From Butyrivibrio hungatei DSM 14810 (GTDB lineage Bacteria > Bacillota > Clostridia > Lachnospirales > Lachnospiraceae), in contig NZ_FRDH01000003.1 in assembly GCF_900143205.1 (NCBI RefSeq), positions 799,494-863,493 on the forward strand: DNA of 64,000 bases, read 5' to 3'. The notes below the pieces were generated by a model. It had not been told where the DNA came from. It searched no databases and worked only from the letters and a program-made list of their open reading frames with translations. Numbering within the stretch: position 1 is the stretch's first letter; the number at the start of each line of letters is the position of its first letter. The position numbers and the translations under genes are program-made. Below, piece by piece: positions 45,826-55,072 of the stretch.

Positions 45826-46899
45826 TTAACAGAAATCGTCATATTTAAGTGGTTCGCCTCTAAAGAGATCCTTAGAAGCTGTTTTACCAATAACATTGTC
45901 GTACTCAATCGGTGGAAGGCCGCTACCCTGCTGAGGTCTAATAGATCTGATGTTTGCAGCAGTAAGCTTCTCCCCCTTCTTGATATCCTCTACTACGAAA
46001 AGAGATCTTGCGCCCTCTCTTTCCTTTTCCTGAGCCGGGGTCAGCTTGTACTTGCTACTTCCAAGAGCTTTTTCTACAATACGAATGCTCTTTACCATCT
46101 CGGCAAACTCTTCTGGTTCCATAGAAAATGCTCCATCAGCACCGCCATCAGCTCTTCTAAGAGTCAGGTGCTTCTCCACCATTCTAGCTCCTAATGAAAC
46201 TGCAGCAATTGGAACTGTCCATCCCATGGTGTGATCAGAAAGACCCATGATGCAACCGAACGCATCAGCAAGTCCCTTTATCATATTGAGGTTTACATCC
46301 TCATAAGGTGTAGGATATGCAGAAACACATTTAAGTAAAATTACATCCTTGTTTTCTTCCTGAATGCAGGCCTCGATAGCAAGTCTGATATCATCAAGTG
46401 TCGCAACACCTGTAGCCAGTATGATCGGCTTTTTCCTAGCTGCGCACATTCTGATAAGAGGAATATCTGTAATCTCATAGGATGCGATCTTGATAGCCGG
46501 CATATTCATCTGTTCTACAAAATCAAGAGATGTTTTGTCAAAAGGAGTTGAGAAGCAATCAAGTCCAAGCTTATTTGCTTCTTCCATAAGCTTTGGCTGC
46601 CACTCCCAAGGGGTGTATGCCTGTTGATAAAGCTTGTAAAGAGTCATACCATCCCATAAAGTTCCGCCATCTATCTGAAAATAGCTCTTGTCACTGTCAA
46701 TGGTCATGGTGTCAGCAGTATAGGTCTGAAGCTTAATAGCATCAGCACCAGCCTCTTTAGCTGCGTGAATGATCTCTATAGCTCTGTTAAAGTCATTGTT
46801 ATGATTGGCAGACATTTCCGCAACAATATATACAGGATCATCCTTGCCAATATAGTGATCAGCCAGTTTAACCCTCTGATTTAGCTCAAATCTAGGCAT
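45826..46899 (-). CDS. pseI: Pseudaminic acid synthase (NeuB/PseI family)
   Basis: 357 residues. AEMSANHNNDFNRA starts the NeuB barrel, and GGTLWDGMTLYKLYQQAYTPWEW is the segment that separates PseI from NeuB and LegI. SDHTMGWTVPIAAVSLGARMVEKHLTL is the conserved active-site stretch. Residues from about 295 form an antifreeze-like SAF domain (GEKLTAANIRSIRP). It condenses a 2,4-diacetamido-trideoxyhexose with phosphoenolpyruvate to make pseudaminic acid. The start directly abuts the stop of the fusion gene upstream, whose last codons carry a GGGAGG ribosome binding site. Confidence 0.93.
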   Translation of the reverse strand: MPRFELNQRVKLADHYIGKDDPVYIVAEMSANHNNDFNRAIEIIHAAKEAGADAIKLQTYTADTMTIDSDKSYFQIDGGTLWDGMTLYKLYQQAYTPWEWQPKLMEEANKLGLDCFSTPFDKTSLDFVEQMNMPAIKIASYEITDIPLIRMCAARKKPIILATGVATLDDIRLAIEACIQEENKDVILLKCVSAYPTPYEDVNLNMIKGLADAFGCIMGLSDHTMGWTVPIAAVSLGARMVEKHLTLRRADGGADGAFSMEPEEFAEMVKSIRIVEKALGSSKYKLTPAQEKEREGARSLFVVEDIKKGEKLTAANIRSIRPQQGSGLPPIEYDNVIGKTASKDLFRGEPLKYDDFC

Positions 46900-48828
46900 T
46901 TAAAAACCTCCCTGGAAATGATTCTTCATCATGTATTCTTCATTAGTCCATGGAAATCTGGCTTCAAAAACCGTTCCATCACTCTTTTTAACATAAACCG
47001 CTGGAAAATAATGTATGAAAAGAGGTGTAAGGCAAAGCGTGTATCCTCCGGCATTAGTAAATACAACCCTGTCACCAGTCTTGAGCTCTACCTCATTTTC
47101 TGCATTAAACAATCTGTCGTACTCCATGCATGTGGCACCACAGATCATCTGCGAATCCATCTTATTTCTAGAAGCCTTATCGTCGGCATACTCAAACCTG
47201 TGAGGATACCATCTTCTGGTAACCTGTGGATTAAGATTTACACGGCTTCCGTCTATTACAACATATCTGTGGTCTCTGATATCTTTTGTATCAATAACAC
47301 TTGTTACAAAATTAAACGATGATGAAACCATTGATACACCCGGCTCCATTACCAGCTTCGTCTTATTAACATCAAAGAACTTTGAAAGTTCCTCACTAAT
47401 TGCAGGAACGTAGCTTCTAAAATCAGGCTTGCCTTCTACTCCGCCATAGTATCCGCCGCCCATGTCCACATAGTCAAGATCCAGCTCATACTCTTTTGCC
47501 ACTAGAACAGCAACCTGAGATAGAGCTCTATAGGCATTAAGTGAACGTGACTTTGTAGAAGAATGAAGGTGAAGACCAGCAACCTTAACATTTGGAAAGC
47601 TCTTCACTTTATCAATGACTTTCCCAAGCTCACCATTTTCATAGCAGTAGCCGAATCTGCTTCCTTCCTCGTCTGCGAGGACTTCATCAGGAATAATAGT
47701 AGAGATATCGTAGTTGACTCTGATACCAATACCAAAAGATCTGTCTTTATGACCATTAGCAAGTTCTTCAAGCCAAACTGGTTCATAGCTTGAATCCATA
47801 TTTACGATTCCGCCAGCAAGGAGAATCTCACAGAAAGCATCCTTATCCTTTATTGGTCCATTATAGATAACCTGGTCTTTTCTATAGCCAAGTCTAATAG
47901 CAAGCTCATATTCTTCCTTGGAAACAACTTCTGCATAAAAGCCATTTTCCTTTAAATGGGCAAGTAGCCATGGAAGAGAATTTGTCTTAACCGAATAAGA
48001 ACAAATGTAATTATTCCAATCCTTATCCAGTGCGCCTTTCAGCATTTCAATATCAGCATTTAAAAGAGATTCATCCACTCTGTAATAAGGAGTCTTTAGC
48101 TTAGAATCATCAAATTTTTCACCTGACATATTTGTCATTTCTTCTGACGCACTCTTAAGATTTCTGTATTTTTGCTCAGCAATCTTCCAGTCCTCAAAAG
48201 TATCTATATCCTGAACTTCATCTTCACTAAGGATAACAGCAACCATATCATCTACATCAGTTGTATTGTCTCTAAAGAAGGCATCTGTCCTGCAGGCATA
48301 GAACTGTCCACTGTCGTGATATATCTTTTCGAGATCCTGAGATCTTGTGAGAGCATGCTCGGGATGCTTACGAACAAGTCTCTCATTTTCAATGATAAAG
48401 CCCCTCTGAGGTGGATATGAAAAAGCAACCACTGGAGTAACTGATTCGTGCTCATCAAGTTTATCCATAGCTTCTTTTAATCTCTGAGGAGTAATAAAAG
48501 GAGCTGTAGGATATATACAGCAAAATCTGTCAAAATTCTTGCCTTCTGACTTGTATCTATTCAGTACTTCTGCAATAACTTCGTCAGTTGTAGCGTAGTC
48601 ATTGGCAGTATCTTCTGAGCGCATGAAAGGAACCTTGGCTCCAGCATTCCTAGCAACCTCGGCAATCTTCTCATCATCTGTTGAAACCATTACTTCATCG
48701 AATGCGCCACTTTCAATAGCTGCTGTTATAGAATATTCAATTATAGGTTTTCCACAGAAATTCTTTATGTTCTTGCCAGGGATTCTCTTACTTCCGCCTC
48801 TGGCTGTAATAATGGCAACACAGCTCAT
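46900..48828 (-). CDS. pseF: Fusion: CMP-nonulosonate cytidylyltransferase (PseF-like) + PLP-dependent decarboxylase
   Basis: 642 residues in one unbroken frame. Residues 1-225 are a NeuA/PseF-type cytidylyltransferase: ITARGGSKRIPGKN (7-20) is its CTP loop, and DVDD and DIDTFEDW (208-214) are its later motifs. After a short linker, residues 240-642 are an ornithine/diaminopimelate-decarboxylase-type barrel plus sheet domain: PLP Lys281 in YSVKTN, GLHLHSS (418-424), DMGGGYYGG (455-463), EPG (495-497), ICGATCMEYD with Cys567 and Asp571, and NAGGYT (592-597). The usual EPGR is EPGV. The first domain would activate the acid as a CMP sugar; the second should decarboxylate an amino acid, perhaps a new substrate. 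It is coupled by ATGA to the ATP-grasp gene upstream. Confidence 0.92.
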   Translation of the reverse strand: MSCVAIITARGGSKRIPGKNIKNFCGKPIIEYSITAAIESGAFDEVMVSTDDEKIAEVARNAGAKVPFMRSEDTANDYATTDEVIAEVLNRYKSEGKNFDRFCCIYPTAPFITPQRLKEAMDKLDEHESVTPVVAFSYPPQRGFIIENERLVRKHPEHALTRSQDLEKIYHDSGQFYACRTDAFFRDNTTDVDDMVAVILSEDEVQDIDTFEDWKIAEQKYRNLKSASEEMTNMSGEKFDDSKLKTPYYRVDESLLNADIEMLKGALDKDWNNYICSYSVKTNSLPWLLAHLKENGFYAEVVSKEEYELAIRLGYRKDQVIYNGPIKDKDAFCEILLAGGIVNMDSSYEPVWLEELANGHKDRSFGIGIRVNYDISTIIPDEVLADEEGSRFGYCYENGELGKVIDKVKSFPNVKVAGLHLHSSTKSRSLNAYRALSQVAVLVAKEYELDLDYVDMGGGYYGGVEGKPDFRSYVPAISEELSKFFDVNKTKLVMEPGVSMVSSSFNFVTSVIDTKDIRDHRYVVIDGSRVNLNPQVTRRWYPHRFEYADDKASRNKMDSQMICGATCMEYDRLFNAENEVELKTGDRVVFTNAGGYTLCLTPLFIHYFPAVYVKKSDGTVFEARFPWTNEEYMMKNHFQGGF

Positions 48829-50030
48829 TTAACTGCCTCCACTTCAAACTCGCTTTTGATGGCTGCGGCGTATTCATCAAGGGCAAATGTATCTGATGCT
48901 TCCAGGATAAAGAAGCCTCTTCCCATGATAGACGCACCATTTGTAACTTTTCCTAAATACATTCCACTCTTTATATTGCAATTCCAAGCTCGCAGCGGAT
49001 ATTTCTTCATCAGAGCCTCTTTGGATGGGACTTTATTGATCCTGACATCTTCAAAGTCAAAATATCTGATGATCATCTTCTTATCCACATTTGGCTCAAA
49101 TGAATATTTAAGACCAAGTGCTGGTACAGCAAGCTTGATAAACTCTGAGATAACATCAACCCCACTTGCCATAGGTGTAAAGAGGTTATGGAGATTGTGC
49201 CCTGATGGACGTCCGGAAGTTTCGATGATAAATGGCTTTCCATTTACATCTTTTATGATATCTGCATGCACCAGGTTATTCTTAAATCCAAGAATCTCAC
49301 CAGCTTCCTGCATAAGCTTCTTTACAGCTGTGATAAACTCAGCATTTTCAGGAGCCTCAATGATAGAATAGTAGCCAACGCACTCCCTATATGGAGGTTT
49401 AGTATTCTTTTTACCTCTAAGAAGTATAAGCTTGAACTTCCCATCAACATAAACACCGTCTACGCCATATTCCGGACCATCAACGAATGTCTCTATGCAA
49501 TAATCCTCATCAAATGGAAGTTCTGCCAAAAACTCTTTTTGAAGTTCCTCTTTAGTATTATAGATCTTAACTCCGCGGCTTCCTGAACCAAATCTTGGCT
49601 TAACTACAACTGGATACATGAAATTAAGCTCATCCGCATCTGCACTTTCAGTACCTGCAGAAATTAAGTACATTTCTGCTTTTCTAAGATCCTTTTCACT
49701 TAACAGTCTGTGGAACTCATATTTGTCAGTGCAGTTATTAGCCGCATCAAAAGAGATTCCGCACAGATTATAGTGATCATTCACCGCGCCGGTAGTAGTA
49801 AGGTACCTTCCGATAGGTACAGGAAGCACTATGTCAGGCTTGTTCTGATCAAGTATCTCAAAAACCTTCTGTGGATCTCTTATATCTACAACAAAGGAAG
49901 CATCTGCCTCGCGTAAACCAGGTGCTTCCGCATTTCCATCTAATGCAATAACTTCCAGCCCAAGCTCTTTAGCCTTGCTGATAGCGTATATAGATTCTGA
50001 ACTTGCTCCTATTACTGCTGCTCTCATCAA
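48825..50030 (-). CDS. ATP-grasp ligase of the pseudaminate module
   Basis: About 401 residues; an ATG one codon inside is equally possible. A pre-ATP-grasp domain (AAVIGASSESIYAISKA) leads into YPVVVKPRFGSGSRGVK (139-155) with Lys144, IETFVDGPEYGVDGVYVDG, and IIETSGRPSG (268-277). The last corresponds to the magnesium-binding ENxR motif but reads ETSGR, with Ser in place of Asn. It belongs to the PurK/biotin-carboxylase-like ATP-grasp group that includes amino acid ligases. Its stop overlaps the fusion gene start (ATGA) after a GGAGG site. It may join the decarboxylase product or an amino acid to the nonulosonate; this is inference. Confidence 0.86.
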   Translation of the reverse strand: MMRAAVIGASSESIYAISKAKELGLEVIALDGNAEAPGLREADASFVVDIRDPQKVFEILDQNKPDIVLPVPIGRYLTTTGAVNDHYNLCGISFDAANNCTDKYEFHRLLSEKDLRKAEMYLISAGTESADADELNFMYPVVVKPRFGSGSRGVKIYNTKEELQKEFLAELPFDEDYCIETFVDGPEYGVDGVYVDGKFKLILLRGKKNTKPPYRECVGYYSIIEAPENAEFITAVKKLMQEAGEILGFKNNLVHADIIKDVNGKPFIIETSGRPSGHNLHNLFTPMASGVDVISEFIKLAVPALGLKYSFEPNVDKKMIIRYFDFEDVRINKVPSKEALMKKYPLRAWNCNIKSGMYLGKVTNGASIMGRGFFILEASDTFALDEYAAAIKSEFEVEAVK

Positions 50031-50076
50031 ATTATGCCCTCAATCTTACTCATTTTCATTTTATTATATCATGTAC

Positions 50077-51633
50077 TCAATCAAGCTCATAGGTTACCCA
50101 CATTTCCTCGTCGGAAACGAAGCTTTTTCCACTAATATTCTGGCATGAATCCACCAAATTGTTTATAGCTTCCTGCTGAAGGTCATCATCAGCCACATAA
50201 AGAACTATCTTATCAGCTGAAGTCACCTCTTTATCCACAAGTTTTTCTGTGTTTTCCTCATTCATGTAGAAAACCTTATCATACTGAAGAAGTTCATCTG
50301 TGAGCCTCCAAACATTATGCGGCGTCGCAGGATTATACATAACAACTGCTACGTTATCTTCATGTTCTCTGGCATACGCTATCTTAGGTACATCTTCCTT
50401 GTACAAGAAGAGCACATTTCCATCGATCATCAGACCTTTTATCAAAAAAGCTACCATCGCAACCATAAATGCATATACATAGCTCTTTTGCCCAATAGAA
50501 TTAACAGTGTAATACACGTCCCAAAATAAGAGCATGATAATGATTCCATAAATTGGCATCTCATACCTGTTAGATGCACTGCCAACCAAAAGAGCTGTCT
50601 TGGCTGTAAGAAGGAAATATCCAACTGCTCCTACAGTTAATATCACAACTTCCGGTCTTAAAAGCTTATACTTTTTGCCAGTAAATATTCCAGCAACTAT
50701 CAATATGGCTATGAAAAGAGCTATGAATATAAGTCCTCCTGCAAATACATAGTCATTTAAAAGTCCCACAAAAAACTTGACCCTAAGCCCTGTATTAAAA
50801 ATATCAAAGAAGCTTCCTGACGCATCGCTTCCTCTGTAACCGCCAAACATGTGCCTTACACTGGCAGGATATGTTAATACCGCCAATAGTAGGCTAACTG
50901 CGCAGCCACAAACATAACCCAAAGCGTTCTTTAGATCTGCATTTTTAAAGAACAGCCAGTATGCTGTTGCAACTCCTATAGATACAAAGAAGAAGATGTA
51001 AAAATACTGGATCAAAAAGCCCACGTAGGATACAGCCATAATCGGCAAAAGCCACTTGAGCATATAGTTTTTCATATCTTTTCTATATCTGCCATAATCC
51101 TGGATCAGTCTCACATGAAAATATGCACAGGCAAATACCGCTGCTGTTAAAAATGCATACATTCTGATCAGCATGTTACAGGAAATGGTCTGAGGATTAA
51201 GTCCCCAAAAGGCCATCGTAAGGAGCTGTATCTGAAATGGTACTTTAAGCCTCTCCATCAATGCATATAGCACAAGCATTGAAATAACAAACGCTATTAA
51301 ATTTGTTATAATACCTGTCCATTTTGTAAATACTCCAGGAACAAAAGAACATATCGTATGGAAAACAAAATAGTAAAAAGGTGGATGAACATCCCAAGAT
51401 TGAACAAGCTTAACAAGCCCGTAGTTAAAGCCTTCTCCCTCTTTAACTGCAAACTCATCCAGGATAGTCTGCTTGTCCTGCCACTCTCTGTCTGGCTGGT
51501 ACAATCCCAAGCTTCTATTGGTTGAGAAATAAGTATAGTACTCATCCTCATGAAAGCCAGACTTCTGAGCACCATAATAGATGCTCACAAGCAGTGCTAT
51601 AAACATGATAAGGTAAATAGAAATCTTTTTCAT
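50077..51633 (-). CDS. GT-C membrane glycosyltransferase (GT39/ArnT-like)
   Basis: 518 residues, 10-12 membrane helices. SGFHEDEYYTYFS (25-37) gives the acidic active-site pair after the first helix, and SWDVHPPFYYFVFH carries the HPP motif of the PMT/ArnT group. The last 110 residues form a soluble outer domain. Such enzymes take a sugar from a polyprenyl phosphate and add it to a glycan outside the membrane. The GtrB-like enzyme at the operon head (62475-63407) could provide the donor. It ends the block before the ATP-grasp gene, with a 46-base gap. Confidence 0.83.
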   Translation of the reverse strand: MKKISIYLIMFIALLVSIYYGAQKSGFHEDEYYTYFSTNRSLGLYQPDREWQDKQTILDEFAVKEGEGFNYGLVKLVQSWDVHPPFYYFVFHTICSFVPGVFTKWTGIITNLIAFVISMLVLYALMERLKVPFQIQLLTMAFWGLNPQTISCNMLIRMYAFLTAAVFACAYFHVRLIQDYGRYRKDMKNYMLKWLLPIMAVSYVGFLIQYFYIFFFVSIGVATAYWLFFKNADLKNALGYVCGCAVSLLLAVLTYPASVRHMFGGYRGSDASGSFFDIFNTGLRVKFFVGLLNDYVFAGGLIFIALFIAILIVAGIFTGKKYKLLRPEVVILTVGAVGYFLLTAKTALLVGSASNRYEMPIYGIIIMLLFWDVYYTVNSIGQKSYVYAFMVAMVAFLIKGLMIDGNVLFLYKEDVPKIAYAREHEDNVAVVMYNPATPHNVWRLTDELLQYDKVFYMNEENTEKLVDKEVTSADKIVLYVADDDLQQEAINNLVDSCQNISGKSFVSDEEMWVTYELD

Positions 51634-51636
51634 AAA

Positions 51637-52644
51637 TTATAAGCCCCTTATCTTCGCATGAAGCTTCCTAACAAATTTAGGTGCAGGCGCTAATATGCTC
51701 AAATAAAGCTTTTGTTTACCGGTCAAATATCCGTTTCTCATGATATTAAAGTAATTTTTTCTGATATATCCTACAACTTCAAGATAAAATGTATTGCTCT
51801 TTTCCATTTTGCTAACTGGAATATGCAATAAGTAATCCAGCCTCTGATAGTAGCCAAATCTCTCTGCTATCTGCACAAGTTCAGGATGCTTGTCCTTAAC
51901 AAGTTCAAGTACTACATCAGAATTTCTGACTATATCAGTATAAACAGATGGGAAATAGTCCTTGTCTTCGACCTTGCGCCTTGAATTACTTCCTGATCTG
52001 TAAAAGACATGGTAATACTGATATGGCAAAATAACCAGCTTATTAACGTATTCAAGAGCATGGATCATGAGATAAAAATCCTCATTAAGCTCGCCCTCAG
52101 GGAACTTAAGCCCCCTATCAAAAATAGTTTTTCTGGTGATCTTGGTGCAAAAAGATGCATCACCTGTGTGCATGAGAAGTGTCCTGAGATGCTCTACTGG
52201 AGATACTTCTGTTTCCTGCTCTGGAGGTATAACTACATCAGGACGTCTTGTTCCATCCTCTGAGATCTCGTCCCTTGAGATCTGAACCATGTCTGCGCCA
52301 GTTCTGACAGCAGCGTCAACTAATGAACTATACATTCTGCTATCAACATAGTCATCACTATCCACAAATCCGATGTATTCGCCTGTCGCATGAGCTATGC
52401 CCAAATTTCTGGCGCTACTGGAACCACCATTTTTCTGATGATAAACTTCCACATTAGAAAACTCTTTTGCAAGATCATCAGCAACTTTAGCTGTTCCATC
52501 TGTTGATCCATCATCAACCACTATAATCTGAAGAAGCTCAGCTGGATAATCCTGCTGAGCTACAGATCTGACGCACTTTGGTAAAAGATCTTCAATGTTA
52601 TATGCCGGTATGATTACCGATATTTTCTGAGTAAACTCAGACAT
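51637..52644 (-). CDS. Family 2 glycosyltransferase
   Basis: 335 residues. KISVIIPAYNIEDLLPKCVRSV, VVDDGSTDGTAKVAD and the metal site FVDSDDYVD near residues 93-101 define the GT2 domain. The C-terminal part is basic and aromatic, as in WaaV/CpsJ-like enzymes that sit on the membrane. The gene overlaps the GT-C gene upstream by eight bases and is four bases from the next. It adds one sugar of the repeat unit; which one is not readable. Confidence 0.88.
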   Translation of the reverse strand: MSEFTQKISVIIPAYNIEDLLPKCVRSVAQQDYPAELLQIIVVDDGSTDGTAKVADDLAKEFSNVEVYHQKNGGSSSARNLGIAHATGEYIGFVDSDDYVDSRMYSSLVDAAVRTGADMVQISRDEISEDGTRRPDVVIPPEQETEVSPVEHLRTLLMHTGDASFCTKITRKTIFDRGLKFPEGELNEDFYLMIHALEYVNKLVILPYQYYHVFYRSGSNSRRKVEDKDYFPSVYTDIVRNSDVVLELVKDKHPELVQIAERFGYYQRLDYLLHIPVSKMEKSNTFYLEVVGYIRKNYFNIMRNGYLTGKQKLYLSILAPAPKFVRKLHAKIRGL

Positions 52645-53860
52645 TAGAAGCCTCCATCTTTTTCATTTGTCTATAGAGATCATATCCGATGATCATAATG
52701 ATCACCAGCATTGCGCATGACAGTGGCCAAAGAGTTGTTACTGTTGAACCGAAAAGATATCTTGCATAGGTCATCATAGTGATCATCTGAAGTGCTGCAC
52801 ATATTGGCACTCTCTTAACATTGATAACTGCATAAACCACAGCTAAGATCTCAGGGAGATAGCCATATCTCTCATGCATAGCAGGGAGGCAGAAGCAGCA
52901 TACTTCTACAGTAAATATAACAAGTGTTATCATATATTCAAAGCTTACTTCATTCTTTATCTTGTATGAATAGTAAGCAATGATTCCAAGAACGATCACA
53001 GTAGCCACGGTTCCACCACTGATCAGAATTGACCTAGTAGCCTTTGAAAGGTCTGAAGTAATGATGGTATAAATGCTTGGATAATTCATTGTAAGTCTGG
53101 AGAACATTTTTACCTGCTTGCCATAAATACCAAGAAGGTCTCCCCAGCTTCTACCAGCAATTGCTGCAGGTATCATAGCTGCAAAATGTACAACTGGAAT
53201 CCAGAAAATATATCTGATCTTTATCTTATTCTTGAGCCACATGATTATTACAAATGGCATAAAGAAGATTGCCTGCTGTTTGAAACTATAAGCAAATGCA
53301 AGGTAAATGAATGCTCTGTTGTCCTTGCCCTTCATAAAATAAAGAAGTGACAAAAGAACAAATGATGTAAAGATTGCATCATTCTGTGCCCACGCTGCAC
53401 TGTTGAGCACGACAGATGGAAGAAACATAGCTGCGCCATAGGCAATAAGTGACTTTGTCACATTGCCTTCTGTTGCCTTAAAAGTAATTCTCATAATAGT
53501 AACAGCACACACATAATCGAATATTACTGAAACTGTCTTTACCAGATACATATCGCTGATACCACCGCCTATATAGTGAAGGATCACGATAATATACTGG
53601 AACATACAGTTATAATCAAAAGTACTGGCATCACTGACACCTGGCTTGATTCCAAGATATGCAAATCCGCCTGCTTCATGGCACTCTCTCATCCAATCAG
53701 CAAATGCAAGCTTGTAATCACCAGAAACAATGTCATAAAGTGAAAGTCTAAATACCAATCCAAGACATGAAATGATGGTGAAAAAGAGCAGGTCAATAAT
53801 TTTTATCTCTACTCCAAAGATCTTAAATTTTGTTTCAAAAAACTCGTCAATAAATCTCAT
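52637..53860 (-). CDS. GT-C membrane glycosyltransferase (Gpi18/PIG-M-like)
   Basis: 407 residues, about 10 helices. VSGDYKLAFADWMREC (45-60) holds the catalytic acidic residue after the first helix, and NSAAWAQNDAIFTSFVLLSLLYF with AFAYSFKQQAIFFMPF is the typical middle of Gpi18-like mannosyltransferases, where the W-Q-D pattern is conserved. It would use a polyprenyl-phosphate sugar on the outer face. It overlaps the next GT2 gene and follows a GT4 gene by seven bases. The actual sugar is unknown; mannose is only the habit of the family. Confidence 0.84.
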   Translation of the reverse strand: MRFIDEFFETKFKIFGVEIKIIDLLFFTIISCLGLVFRLSLYDIVSGDYKLAFADWMRECHEAGGFAYLGIKPGVSDASTFDYNCMFQYIIVILHYIGGGISDMYLVKTVSVIFDYVCAVTIMRITFKATEGNVTKSLIAYGAAMFLPSVVLNSAAWAQNDAIFTSFVLLSLLYFMKGKDNRAFIYLAFAYSFKQQAIFFMPFVIIMWLKNKIKIRYIFWIPVVHFAAMIPAAIAGRSWGDLLGIYGKQVKMFSRLTMNYPSIYTIITSDLSKATRSILISGGTVATVIVLGIIAYYSYKIKNEVSFEYMITLVIFTVEVCCFCLPAMHERYGYLPEILAVVYAVINVKRVPICAALQMITMMTYARYLFGSTVTTLWPLSCAMLVIIMIIGYDLYRQMKKMEASNV

Positions 53861-53867
53861 AATATCC

Positions 53868-55058
53868 TCATTCTAAATGATTATCTTCCTGCAAACACCT
53901 TTTTATACCAGCAGGCTTTATTATCTCAGCCTTGCTGACAGGGCCCTCAGAAGAAAAACTTGGCTTTCTTCCCTCCAAAAACTCATTAGAGAACCTAAGG
54001 AGCTCTTTTGCAGCATTTTTCGCGTTCCAGACTTCTTCTATAGTCTTTTTTGCGTTACTACCAAACTGCAAAATTTTATCTTTTCTTTCAAATAAATACA
54101 AGACTTTTTTCGCGAACTCACTATAGTCGCCGTTCTTGTAGGAAAGTCCATTAACTCCATCCTGTATAAGGAATGGAACAGCACCAGCCTCATAGGATGC
54201 AACTACTGCATTTCCGCACTGCATAGCCTCATTTACTACAGCTCCCCAACCTTCAAGATAGTTACTGGTAAAGAGCTGTATGTCTGCCTCTGCCATTGCT
54301 TTGAAAGCATCTGCTGGATCAAGATTCCCTTTAAAACTCACCTGCTCGCCAAGGCCGTATTCTTTCGTTTTTTTCTCAAGTGATTCTCTTTGATTACCGT
54401 CGCCAACGAAAGTCAGCTCAAAGTCGTAGCCCTTTTCCTTGAGCAGCTTTGCAATCTCTACAGCAAACTCAGGGTGCTTTAGTTTTATGAGTCTGCCTGT
54501 CCAAGAAAGCTTTATCTTTCTACCTTCAACAGGTCTTTTCTCTGAAATATCCATCTTCCTATCAGGGAAATATCCCCATTTAAGCTTCTTGTCTGGATAG
54601 CTGCGGATAAGTTCAAAGTCAGAAGCTACATAAGCGCCGGCGCACAGCAGATATACCGGCATCTTTCTATATTTATAATGCTCATGATACTTTCTGATAA
54701 GTCCTTTAGGACTGATGGCTTTCCACTGTCCTTCGCGATATATTCTCTCGCTAAGCCGAAAGGTAAGCTTACCAGATGAAAGCCTCTTTTCCTCTAGCTT
54801 ACTGATAAGTCCCTCAGTCCAGCCAAATATTACTACATCGCTATCTAGTATGAGGCCTTTGCACTTCTCTTCATCTTGGTAAAAGAGCTCCACATAAGAA
54901 TAATCCTTTGGATCCACAGCCCATCCCATCTTGATCCTTTCCTCTTCCATGGGCATAGTCTGTATGAAATGAAAAGAGTCACCAATTAACCCTTTCATAG
55001 CCTCACAAAAAGGAATCTGATGATGATTTATGTAGTTAGATACAAAGGTTATAACCAA
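53868..55058 (-). CDS. GT4 glycosyltransferase
   Basis: 396 residues started at a TTG (55056-55058), kept because the protein then opens with VITFVSNYINHHQIPFC, a standard start for this subgroup, and GAGGG lies about six bases upstream. The donor half has WTGRLIKLKHPEFAVEIA, FVGDGNQRESLE and an E-x-x-x-x-x-x-E motif in EGWGAVVNEAMQCG. The C-terminal 30 residues are basic and not conserved. It is 14 bases after another GT4 gene. Cytoplasmic, substrate unknown. Confidence 0.86.
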   Translation of the reverse strand: MVITFVSNYINHHQIPFCEAMKGLIGDSFHFIQTMPMEEERIKMGWAVDPKDYSYVELFYQDEEKCKGLILDSDVVIFGWTEGLISKLEEKRLSSGKLTFRLSERIYREGQWKAISPKGLIRKYHEHYKYRKMPVYLLCAGAYVASDFELIRSYPDKKLKWGYFPDRKMDISEKRPVEGRKIKLSWTGRLIKLKHPEFAVEIAKLLKEKGYDFELTFVGDGNQRESLEKKTKEYGLGEQVSFKGNLDPADAFKAMAEADIQLFTSNYLEGWGAVVNEAMQCGNAVVASYEAGAVPFLIQDGVNGLSYKNGDYSEFAKKVLYLFERKDKILQFGSNAKKTIEEVWNAKNAAKELLRFSNEFLEGRKPSFSSEGPVSKAEIIKPAGIKRCLQEDNHLE

Positions 55059-55072
55059 TATGATCCCTCTCT

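Noticed and set aside
50063..50068. TATAAT on the minus strand before the nonulosonate ATP-grasp gene
   Set aside because: No acceptable -35 box lies 16-18 bases upstream, and AT-rich hexamers are expected by chance in such gaps, so a promoter is not called.
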